NCBI GenBank assembly: GCA_029339195.1
Contig: JAPTJF010000163.1
Coordinates: forward strand, 1-64,000
Source: Micractinium sp. NFX-FRZ
Taxonomy: Eukaryota; Chlorophyta; Trebouxiophyceae; Chlorellales; Chlorellaceae
Direction: 5' to 3'
Length of the DNA stretch: 64,000 nucleotides
Below the pieces are notes generated by a model. It searched no databases, was not told the origin of the DNA, and worked only from the letters and a program-made list of their open reading frames with translations. The position numbers and the translations under genes were made by a program. Numbering within the stretch: the stretch's first letter is position 1; the number at the start of each line of letters is the position of its first letter. This document shows, piece by piece, positions 22,901-30,550 of this stretch.

Positions 22901-24953
22901 ACCCCTGCAGCCTGATCACCCCCGAGGAGCTGGCCGAGGGGCGGGTGTACCCCAACATGCACAAAATCCGGTGAGCGCAGGCCGCAACCGCACCCCAAGG
23001 GTGCAAGGCGTCGCGGCAAGAAAAGGAGTGGTTGTTGTTGCCTTTGTTCCCTCGAGTGCCCGCCGAGGGAGGAGGAGGTTGTAGACGCACAAAAAAACCG
23101 CTGCCCCCCTTCACAACTGTTTGACACCACCTGCAGCGCCATCTCCCTCAATGTCGCGCTGGAGACGATGAAGGCGGCAGCCGAGGAGGGGCACCTGCAC
23201 AACGAGAACGCGGTGAGGGCTGGGGGAGCAACCGAGGAGCGGCAGCGTTGTGTGGGGGTGGGGGGCGAGGCGGCACGCTTGCACAATGAACAAGGCGGCG
23301 AGTGAAGGCGAAGGTCAGTCACAGGTCAACCCTGCGTTGCCCGCGGGGGCTGCCCCACGTGCCTGAAGTCGAAACGAAGCGTGGGCCTCGGGAAAGAGGG
23401 TCATGGGAAAGTTTACAAGAGCCGCCTCCCCTCACTCTCCTGCCTCCCACCCACCCTCCCCCCTTCCAAACTCATCGCCCCCCTCCCTGCCCTCCCTCCC
23501 CAACTCCCGTGCCTACTTCCTCACCCCAGATTCGCGAGCTCTCCCGCGGTGACGAGGCCCTGCGCCGCTACATCCACAAGCACATGTAAGTGGCTCGAGT
23601 GGTGACTCTGGGAATCGAGCGTTGGTCCGGAGCATTTTGCAGGAAAAGCCTGAAACAGTTGGTGCGGAGGTGTGCCACCAGCGCACCCGCCTGCGCCCCT
23701 GGCTTGCCGTCCGCTTGAGCGCTCGGCGCGCCTGCCTGCTTGCCTGCTTGCGTGTGGGCTTGGCGTGCTTGAAATCCCATGCCGTGGGGCGTCGCCGCAT
23801 CGGGGTGCGGGCCGGACTGCGCTGCCTGCTGCTGTGCTTGAAGAGCGATGGGAGCTGCAGCTGCTGGCACCAGTTGGCGGCATCATGCAGCCTGGCAGCC
23901 GCTGGACGGCTGAGGCTGAGGCCGTCCAGCGGCTGCCAGGCCTCAGGATGGGGGGCTCACAGCGCAGCACCCGCGCGGGCATCTGTCTCGGCGTAGCTCG
24001 GCGGCAATGAAGGCAGCAGCATTGGCAGCAGCAGCCGAACCAGGAGACGCTGTGCACCAGCGCCTGCATTCCGTGCCCACTGCCTAACCCACCTGCCCGC
24101 CCAACTGCGCCCACTCACCCCTTGCCCACCGACCCTGCACCTGCATCCCCGCCCCACCCTGCCACCCCCTCCCCCTGCCTCCACCGCCGCCAGGTTCTGG
24201 CCTCAGGTGCGCACAAACAACAAAATAGTGCATGGAATGTGGTCTGACTGCAGTGGCTTGAGTCACGGGTCCATGCTGGCTGGCTGCGTTGAGCGGCGCC
24301 CCACACAGCCAGGCAGGCCGCCCTGAGAGCTCACCCACCCTGGCCACCTTCCTTCACCCCATAACTCTCCTCTGTCGCCCGCTTGGGCCTCCTGGTGCTC
24401 TATCTGTGCCTTGTTGCCCCGCAGTACTCCAACCTCATCCCCATGCACGCATGACCATCCCGAGCCCACTCAACTGCATGCGCACGACGCCCACACGGGT
24501 AATGCCCACCACCCTACCCTGCCCTCGCCGCCCGCCGCTGCATCGAGCAGCCTCAGCGGCAGTCAAGTGCAATGGCAGATAAGCTTTTGCGGCACAGCAA
24601 TCTCAGGGGCGGCTGCAGGAGGCAGGCAGCAGCGGCGCCAGCAGCAGCAGCACCGCCACGAGCTGTGGATGGGCATGTCGATGAGCCAGCTTGCAGACAG
24701 AGCAGCGCAGGCAGCATCAGTTGGTACTGGCTGGGGCATGCCCGCTGTGCCCTTGGTTGTGTTGCAATTTTGGCACCCCAGAGCAGCCAGGCCGACTGGA
24801 GGTTCTTGTCCAGCCGGGACCTGCCTGGGTGGTAGCGCGCGCCCCGCTCACCCGCGCCCCTCCTGTGCCCGCTCCCCTCCCTGCCTCCCCCGCAGGTTCT
24901 GGCCTCAGTACACATCCCTCCAGCCACGCGAGTCGCGGCCCCACCATCACTGA
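14842..24953 (+). CDS. Malic enzyme (NAD(P)-dependent, decarboxylating), probably mitochondrial
   Basis: Twenty-five exons join in frame to about 629 aa. Malic enzyme converts malate to pyruvate, CO2 and NAD(P)H. The N-terminus [20 protein letters not shown] is Arg/Ala-rich without acids, like a mitochondrial presequence. Family landmarks follow in order: [23 protein letters not shown] (catalytic Tyr), [27 protein letters not shown] (catalytic Lys), [13 protein letters not shown] and CVFNDD (metal-binding Glu, Asp, Asp), [16 protein letters not shown] (nucleotide binding), [23 protein letters not shown], and IFPGLAMGA. Exons: 14842-14933, 15139-15331, 15657-15713, 15938-16000, 16235-16304, 16508-16599, 16789-16867, 17222-17281, 17511-17592, 18046-18093, 18309-18366, 18632-18691, 19072-19089 (18 nt), 19435-19507, 19718-19791, 20231-20314, 20704-20761, 21119-21215, 21562-21661, 22075-22160, 22423-22518, 22911-22970, 23137-23212, 23530-23585, 24896-24953. 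An alternative 3' end uses 24194-24206 plus 24425-24454. The intron after 16000 starts GC. The cofactor cannot be decided by eye. Confidence 0.93.
16872..16915 (+). repeat. 44-base G homopolymer starting at intron +5
   Basis: The malic enzyme exon ends at 16867, the intron begins GTGA, and an uninterrupted run of 44 G follows. It could form G-quadruplexes in DNA or RNA. Its exact length in the genome is doubtful because such runs are hard to sequence. Confidence 0.95.
16958..16983 (+). repeat. Decayed copy of a malic enzyme exon 3' end
   Basis: CGCATCCTGGGGCTGA just after the G run repeats the exon end CGCATCCTGGGACTGG at about 16852-16867. Confidence 0.65.
17555..17850 (+). repeat. Three tandem units containing a malic enzyme exon end and its donor
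   Basis: The real exon ends ACCAACAACGAGATGCTGAG|GAGCGAGCCCTG|GTGAGG at 17592. About 120 bp downstream (17684-17730) the same 40-odd bases recur almost perfectly, including the donor. A third, more decayed version lies at about 17805-17850. The intronic parts of the units also match (GGGCG/GGGTTA...GATGAGGGC), so the repeat unit spans the exon-intron junction. Confidence 0.9.
17943..17990 (+). repeat. Decayed copy of the next malic enzyme exon start
   Basis: GCAGGCACATGCGCCTGAAG, followed by CAGCCGCGCCTGCACGGCGG, closely matches the true exon at 18046 (GCAGGTACATGGGCCTGAAG, then CAGCCGCGCCTGCGTGGCGA). The acceptor AG is retained. Confidence 0.9.
18420..18486 (+). repeat. Decayed copy of a malic enzyme exon with its donor
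   Basis: The segment would read [18 protein letters not shown], matching the true [18 protein letters not shown] at 18309-18366. It is followed by a GTGTGTGG donor-like sequence. The copy lies downstream in the following intron. Confidence 0.9.
20058..20200 (+). repeat. Two decayed copies of a malic enzyme exon start
   Basis: The true exon begins TTGCAG|GGCATGGTGAAGCAGGGGCT at 20231. A near-perfect copy with acceptor lies at about 20151-20200, and a worse one (GGTGTGGTGAAGCAGCG) at 20060-20090. Confidence 0.9.
20365..20412 (+). repeat. Copy of the 3' end of the same exon
   Basis: GTGCTCGATCACTGGGGGCC, followed by TCATCAGCATGCAGGTGCTG, mirrors the true exon end and donor at about 20283-20320. 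It lies about 85 bp downstream. Confidence 0.85.
21279..21334 (+). repeat. Copy of a malic enzyme exon end with donor
   Basis: CCTCTTCACGCCCGAAGTGC followed by TCAAGTGAG repeats the true end CCTCTTCACGCCCGATGTGC TCAA|GTGAG at 21191-21220, about 110 bp downstream. Confidence 0.9.
21724..21935 (+). repeat. Three decayed tandem copies of an exon end
   Basis: The true exon ends with CACGAGGATGCGCAGAAGTA CTGCGAG|GTGCG at 21661. Related sequence recurs at about 21728-21762, 21808-21845 and 21896-21932, each about 85 bp apart and progressively diverged. This makes a four-unit array across the junction. Confidence 0.85.
22258..22296 (+). repeat. Copy of a malic enzyme exon end
   Basis: GTGCGGCCAGCCAGGCAAAC AGCATGGG repeats the true exon end GTGCGCCGCCAGCCAGGCAA ACAACAT|GTGAGG at 22135-22165. 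Confidence 0.8.
22690..22862 (+). repeat. Two copies of an exon start, each with a premature stop
   Basis: The true exon at 22911 starts CCTGCAG|CCTGATCACCCCCGAGG. Copies with intact acceptors lie at about 22698-22752 and 22806-22862. They share the downstream AATTATTTTTAGCTGAC-type intronic sequence, giving units of about 108 bp. The copies diverge after TPEELA and meet in-frame TGA codons within about 17 residues. Confidence 0.92.
24194..24454 (+). repeat. Duplicated terminal-exon start and alternative C-terminal exon
   Basis: CAG|GTTCTGGCCTCAG occurs at 24191-24206, followed by a GTGCGC donor, and again at 24893-24908, where it runs into the assigned last exon. From the first copy, splicing to CCGCAG|TAC at 24425 would give the ending [13 protein letters not shown] and a stop at 24454. 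From the second, the ending is [18 protein letters not shown]. Both routes keep frame. Confidence 0.75.
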
Positions 24954-26034
24954 GCAACAGGACAGCTTCTGTGGGCTGCCGGGCACGCTGTGCTGCTTGC
25001 CACCGAACGAATGCCCAACAACCCGCCGCGCCCAGAGCCACAGCATGCCCGCACCTGCCTGCCGGCTTGCCTGCGCCGCCGGCCAAAAGGCGTGCAGGCG
25101 CCTGCTGTGCTGTCGCATCAGACCTGGGATTAAGCCCAGGGCTGAATCGCACCAGCTGTGGTTTGTTTTCCACAGCTCTCGCCAGAGAGGTTTCCACACA
25201 TGTGTGTGGTGCCCCCCATTTTTCCCGAGCACGCTGCCACATCACGCCACACCTCACACCGCTCTGCCATTCCCAACGCTCCTCTCAACTCCTGCACGCC
25301 TCCACACTGCACAACGAAAAGAATGCATACTGAATGCACCCGTGCGAATGACCTTGCAACAACGCCCCGCCCGGCCCTGCTGCGGCTCACGCAATGCATG
25401 AATGCATGTAGCAAGGCCCCCTCTCCCGTCCTTGGCAACTCACCTGCTCATTGTGCCGAAATTGACTCATTGTGTGTCCCTTTCCCATACACACCCCCGC
25501 CCTTTCATTCCCATTTTTCCAGCTAGCTAGCTCCTGTGTACCCCTTTTCCTGCTGCGCCACCTTGCCTCCGCGCCCTGCCCCCCGTGTCCCATGCAACAC
25601 CCTGCGTCCCCCCGTGTCCCCTGCTGTCGCCCGGCTCTCTGCCTTCCTTTTTTCGCCGCCCCGTGCGCCATTGTTTTGCTGGTGTGCGTTGCAAGTGTGA
25701 CACGCGTGCCTCAGCAGCTGCACCGCAGCGGGTGCTGCTTCAGAAAGGCGGTTGGGGATGGGGGCTGAAGGAAGGAGGGGGCAGCAGGGGCGGTGCAGGA
25801 ACGTGCATTCAGGAGGAAGCTGGAGCAGCAGCAGCAACAGCGGTGGAAAATGGCAAGTCAAAAATGGCGAAGGGCAGTCAGCTAGGGGGCAAGAGCGCCC
25901 TGTGCCGTCCAGCCCCGCAGGCCTGGAGAGGGGCTGGCGGGTCCTCCTGTAGCACAGATCCTCTCTGGCTCGTGTTGATGATGTGTTCAGGGTGTGTTAG
26001 TCTGGGGTGGCACCAGCACCATGGGGCGGGCGCC
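24954..26034. other. Convergent intergenic region, malic enzyme / APC11
   Basis: About 1.1 kb between two stop codons. It must hold both 3' UTRs. I see no gene, no RNA and no clear TGTAA on either strand. The + strand is C/T-rich around 25440-25660. Confidence 0.5.
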
Positions 26035-26814
26035 TCACCCATCCGAGTCCTCCCCACCGATGGCAGCCTGCTTGAACTCCCACTGCCGCCGGCAGAAGGG
26101 GCACTTCTGCTCCGCCTGGCTCTGAAGCCACCTGCGGGCGGCGGCGGGGGCGGTGGGATGGGATGACGACAGGGGGAGGCTAGTTGCCAGCAACATGAGT
26201 GGATCGCGCGGGCAGCTTGGCAGGCACACTCCTGGCTGCACAGACTGCCAGCTCGTGCCCCCCTCCCAGTGCTCACAGCACCACCTACTAGCCGTCATCT
26301 CCCCTCATCACTAACCCCACTTGCACCCGCGCCCACCTGTTGACACACGGCAGGTGGAAGGCACCTTGCCTGCGTGGTCTGCTTGCTGCCGGCACCCACC
26401 ACCCCCGGCTGACACCTGCCAACACTCCAGCAGCACCCACATTGGTGCACCCAGCCGCCCCACCTGTTGATGCACTGCAGGTGGAAGGCGTGGGTGCACA
26501 CACCCCACACCACCGGCGAGTCGTCTCCTGGGTACTTGCCGTCGGGGGGGCAGCCGTCAAACGGCATGCGGCAGATGCCGCACACGTCGTCGCCTGCAGG
26601 TGTGCAGGCGGGCAGCTGCAGCGACTTCAGGGCCACGGGCACTGGGCTGGTGGGGCAGGCAGCAGAGCGTCGGGGGGGAGGCGGCTGGCGGCAGGCTTGG
26701 GTGCTGGCAGCAGGCTCGTGTGAAGGCAAGAACACTGCTGGCTCGAAACCTGCCTGCATTCCAGGTCCAGCTGGCCACTGCGTGCCACTTCTTGATCTTC
26801 ACTTCAAACGTCAT
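26035..26814 (-). CDS. APC11: Anaphase-promoting complex subunit 11 (RING-H2 E3 subunit)
   Basis: Three exons (26814-26754, 26593-26464, 26131-26035) join in frame to 95 aa, the usual size of Apc11. It is the catalytic RING subunit of APC/C and transfers ubiquitin to cyclins and securin. The N-terminus MTFEVKIKKWHAVASWTWNA matches the family's beta strand that packs against the cullin-like Apc2. RING ligands are C25, C28, C53, H55, H58, C61, C74 and C77, with the APC11 signatures CGICRMPFDGC, PGDD and VVWG. The stretch that normally carries the extra zinc-site cysteines reads GCPPDGKYPGDDSP, so most of those are missing. Phase requires the first intron to be GC-AG (AG|GCAGGT). The gene is head-to-head with the WD40 gene. 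Confidence 0.93.
26335..26376 (-). repeat. Decayed copy of APC11 exon 2 end with donor
   Basis: On the minus strand CCTTCCACCTGCCGTGTGTC AACAG|GTGGG repeats the true exon end CCTTCCACCTGCAGTGCATC AACAG|GTGGG at about 26464-26490. It lies about 130 bp further into intron 2. Confidence 0.9.
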
Positions 26815-27244
26815 TGGGGCCGGACACTAGGCACTGGCAGCGCCCGCCCCGCTCCGCTGCCGCCGCCGCTGCCGTTGCCGCCTGAAGGCTCCCTCTCGCC
26901 GCCAACTAGCGTCTCTGGTGCAGGTCGTATGTCTGACAAGGCTTATAGCGGCTGCCGCTTGCTTGCTATGCGCTCTTGATCAGAAAAAGTTGAGGCTGTC
27001 GCTTCAGCGGCTGTAGTAGAACATACATGCAAAATGAGAATACTACAGGGATCAGAAAGTGAACAGCAGAGCCAACCGAAGTCTGCGGCAGGACCGACTC
27101 GCGCCCCTGCTGCGCCCCCATGCTGCGCTGGCCTGCAGGGAGTCAATTCCGGTCCCCCTGACCGGCTGATCAGCCAGATCAACGACCTAGACTGCGATCC
27201 CGAGCTGCCAAAGGAGTCTGTCTCCGATCAGGGTTGTCCTCGCG
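26815..27244. promoter_or_regulatory. Divergent promoter region, APC11 / WDR61
   Basis: This 430-bp interval separates two start codons pointing away from each other. The stretch 26980-27060 is relatively A/T-rich for this genome and may contain the core promoters, but I see no diagnostic motif. Confidence 0.5.
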
Positions 27245-27745
27245 ATGCGGCTGTCCCTGCTGCAGAAGCAGGAGAACGCGCATGAGGACAGCGTGTGGGC
27301 TGCTGCATGGGCGCCCGATGGCAGCACACTCGTCACGGGCTCCGTCGACGAGAGCGTCAAGCTGTGGCAGGAGGCGGGGGACACGCTAGAGCAGCGGCAC
27401 CACCTGGTGAGCAGGGGCGAAGGTGCATCATGTCAGCAGGAGTTGGGTGCGCAGGGAGGCAGCAGCAGCCGCCGCAGTGAAACCGCACCGCCGCCGCTGC
27501 CGCCGCCGCTCCCGCCTGCGTCCCCGCTTGCTGCCCCTGCCCACGGGGGAGCACGCTGCGCACCACACTCAAACACACGTCTCCTGCTACCTCCCTGTGC
27601 AGGTGGGCCTGTCGCTGGGCGTGGTGGGCGTGGGCGTGGACAGCAGCGGCACCTACGGCGCCGCCTCCTCGCTGGACAGCTACGTGACGGTGTGGAACAT
27701 GCAGGACTACTCCACAGTGCACCAGGTGGGAGAGAGTTTACAGGG

Positions 27746-27806
<61 letters not shown>

Positions 27807-30038
27807 GATGCCCGCCCTTTCCGTAGTGCAATCCCTGCCCTCACCCCGCCCCCGCCTCCTCTCATTCCGACCCACCCAGCTGACCATCCTTCGACCCAGC
27901 TGACCATCCCCACCCTTCGACCCTTCCACACCAACAGTTCACAAACATCCCGCCCTCGGAGACCTGGAGCCTAGCGTTTGCCCCGCCTGGGGCCGGCTCT
28001 GACAAGCTGCTGCTGGCGGTGGCGGGCGGCACCGCCAACGCGGTCCGCCTGCTAGATGTGGAGGGCAAGGAGGAGGCAGCGGTGCTGAGCATGCCCGAGC
28101 CGGCGGAACGGCAGCGGCGGGAGAAGTTTGTGCTCAGCGTGGCGTACAGCCCAGGTGCGAAAAGGGAGGAGTGACAACAGCTTGGGCAGGTGCATAGACG
28201 GGAGGGTGAGCGCTGGCGTGGTGTGCATGGAAGGGAAGGCTGGCGAGGTTGCACACCTGGCCTCGCCCTTCCAGCTGGAACGCTATGCAGGCAGTTTTCT
28301 GCCCATCCCGGGTCCCCAGGGCATGCCCGGCCAGGCAGCCTCAATCGGCAGCGCACAGCCTCGACCCAAGGGGGCCCTGCCGCCGACCTCACCGTCCCCA
28401 CTCTTATGGTTGCTCCCCGCCACACGTTGCTCCTGCTACCCTGCCGTCGCTACACAGACGGCCGGCGGATAGCTGCAGGCGGCATGGACGGGACGGTGGC
28501 GCTGTTTGACACGGCCAGCGGCAAGCTGCTGCACACGCTAGAGGGGCACTTCAAGCCTGTGCGGGACCTCACATTCACGCCAGGTGCGGGTTTACATTGA
28601 AAGACACTTGTTACTTGCTTCGTGAGGCCTGGCGTGGTGGCTGCTAGGCCTGGGGTGGCGGCTGCTGGGCCACGCGCATGCTGCTGAGACCTCAAGGCTG
28701 TGCCAGGGGGTCGGGCGATAGCCGGCGGTGGGACTGGGTGAGCTGTGCAGGGGGCGCACCCACGATGTGCAAGATTGTACCCTGCAGCACGGTGGCTTGA
28801 TGTGCTGTGCTGTGCTGCCACGCCACGCCTGCCACGTGGGGCGCAACCTGCTGGCAGTGTGCCAGCGCCCTGTCCTAGACATCCACAACAACTCGCAGCC
28901 CCGCCCACCACCTGCGCATGCCCCCACTCGCCCCCCGCCCTCGCTTCCTGCCCCCCTACCTCCAAGCCCCCACCGCCTGCACCAAGCTCGCTCCACACAG
29001 CAGACTCTAGACAGCAACTAGCGCCTCCGCTTCCGCCTTCTCTGCCTTCTCTTTTACAATGCAAGTACTCCCTCTCCTGCCCCCTGCCCTGCAGACTCCA
29101 AGCAGGTCATCACCGCATGCGACGACAACCACGCGCACCTGTATGATGCGGAGCACGGCGAGCTGATTGAGGCCTTCTCAGGTGAGTGGGTGTGGCCGTT
29201 GGAGTTGATTAGGGTTTGGGATTGCTTAGGGTTAGCCTGTGTGCATGGCGGAGAGCACGACGAGCTGATTGATTCCTTCGCAGGTAAGAGATTTGGTGTT
29301 TGGTTTAGAAGGAGATGGTACCAGTGAGGCGCCAGCGGGATGTGGTCTGGGGGGGGGGAGTTGCAGGGGCCGCAAGGGGGAATTATGGCACACGGTGGCT
29401 GGCTGTTCTTCCCTCTCCCCTCTGCCACGCCTCAACCGTCGCCTGCCTTGCGACCCGCCCCGCCCTGCGCCCGCCCGCAGGCCACGAGTCGTGGGTGCTG
29501 AGCGTGAGCGCGCACCCCAGCGGCACAGCCTTTGCCACAGGCAGCAGCGACAGCAAAGTGAAGCTCTGGGACCTCGCCACGCGGACATGCGCCCAGGTGG
29601 GGGCTGCTGCTGCTGTGGGGCTTGCTGCTTCCTCCTGATGCTGCCATGGGGGCTTCTGCGTCCTGACGCTGCTGCCGTGGGGGCTGCTACCTCCTGAGGC
29701 TGCTGCCTCCCTGCTCACATTCCTGGAGTGCCACACCGCTGAGCCCTCCCCACCCCTTGCCTCGTTGGTGTGCCGATTCCGTGTTTGCCATCCCCCACCC
29801 CCTGCTGAACCGCTTGCCCGCTTTGTCCGACCCACCACCCCCCTGCTGTGGCATGCTGCGGCACGTATGCCTCACCCGCCTTGCCCTGTGCCCCCTTCTC
29901 CCGTCCTCTGCCTCTCGTCTGCAGACCTGCAGCGAGCACACAGACCAGGTGTGGGGCGTGCGCTTCCGGCCAGATGGGACGCGCCTGGCCAGCGTGTCGG
30001 ACGACCGCAGCGTGTGCCTCTTCGACTTCGCCTCGTAG
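27245..30038 (+). CDS. WD40 protein of the SKI8/WDR61/VIP3 family
   Basis: Seven exons (27245-27406, 27603-27725, 27938-28154, 28458-28583, 29095-29181, 29481-29596, 29925-30038) join in frame to 314 aa, the normal length of WDR61/VIP3 (about 305-320). Seven WD units form one propeller, e.g. AHEDSVWAAAWAPDGSTLVT...VKLW, DGRRIAAGGMDGTVALFD, DSKQVITACDDNHAHLYD, GHESWVLSVSAHPSG...KVKLWD and HTDQVWGVRFRPDGTRLASV. The AHEDSVWAAAW start and the D-rich sixth and seventh blades resemble WDR61. In other eukaryotes this protein serves both the cytoplasmic Ski complex (exosome-mediated mRNA decay) and, in plants and animals, the nuclear Paf1 complex. A different small WD40 protein cannot be excluded by eye. 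A TGTAA lies about 200 bp past the stop. Confidence 0.85.
27748..27804 (+). repeat. (CAG)n microsatellite in intron 2
   Basis: Nineteen or so uninterrupted GCA/CAG units lie 22 bp inside intron 2 of the WD40 gene. Because each unit carries an AG, it could act as a ladder of weak acceptor-like dinucleotides. Confidence 0.95.
29246..29286 (+). repeat. Decayed copy of a WD40 exon end with donor
   Basis: GGAGAGCACGACGAGCTGAT TGATTCCTTCGCAG|GTAAG repeats the true end GGAGCACGGCGAGCTGATTG AGGCCTTCTCAG|GTGAG at 29150-29186, about 100 bp downstream. Confidence 0.9.
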
Positions 30039-30550
30039 CCCGAATTCCCAAGCCAGGCAGTCTGAGGCTCAGTGTGCAGAGCCCCAGGTGGAGGCTGTAT
30101 GCCGCTATGGTGACCAGGCTGGCAGGCACAGCTATTGCAGCTGTACACACCGGCTGCGCCGCTGGCGGTTGCCTCGTTTCAATGCGTGCGTGCCCTGCTG
30201 CCTGCAGTGCCGTTCTCGAGTGCGACGAAAGCTTGTAACATAGAAGAAAAGCATATTCTGAAGGGGGGGTGGGCGATTGTAGGGGCAGTGGAGGCTGAAG
30301 CGTGGTAGCAGGCGTGCATTTGCCCATTTCCTCCGGTTGGCGGCTTGAAGGCGCCGGCGCCCAGCAATGGACCACGTGCTGGGCCGCCACAGCAGCTACC
30401 TCTGCATGAGGCTTGATGAGCTGCATTCGAATTCGCAACCTCAACGAGCGCGTGTGCGGAGTCTCGGGCTTGCGGCGGAGATTAGCGGCTGTCGGGAGTC
30501 ACGCAGCTTGGTAGTCACGCAGCGGCTATGACTGCTGGTAACCGCAGAGG
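30039..30550. other. Intergenic region between WDR61 and SERAC1-like genes
   Basis: The 512-bp interval holds the WD40 3' UTR, ending near the TGTAA at 30234, and the promoter and 5' UTR of the next + strand gene. No other gene is seen. Confidence 0.5.
30234..30238 (+). promoter_or_regulatory. Putative polyadenylation signal (TGTAA)
   Basis: TGTAA about 195 bp after the WD40 stop codon. This pentamer is the common poly(A) signal of core chlorophyte algae. Confidence 0.55.
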
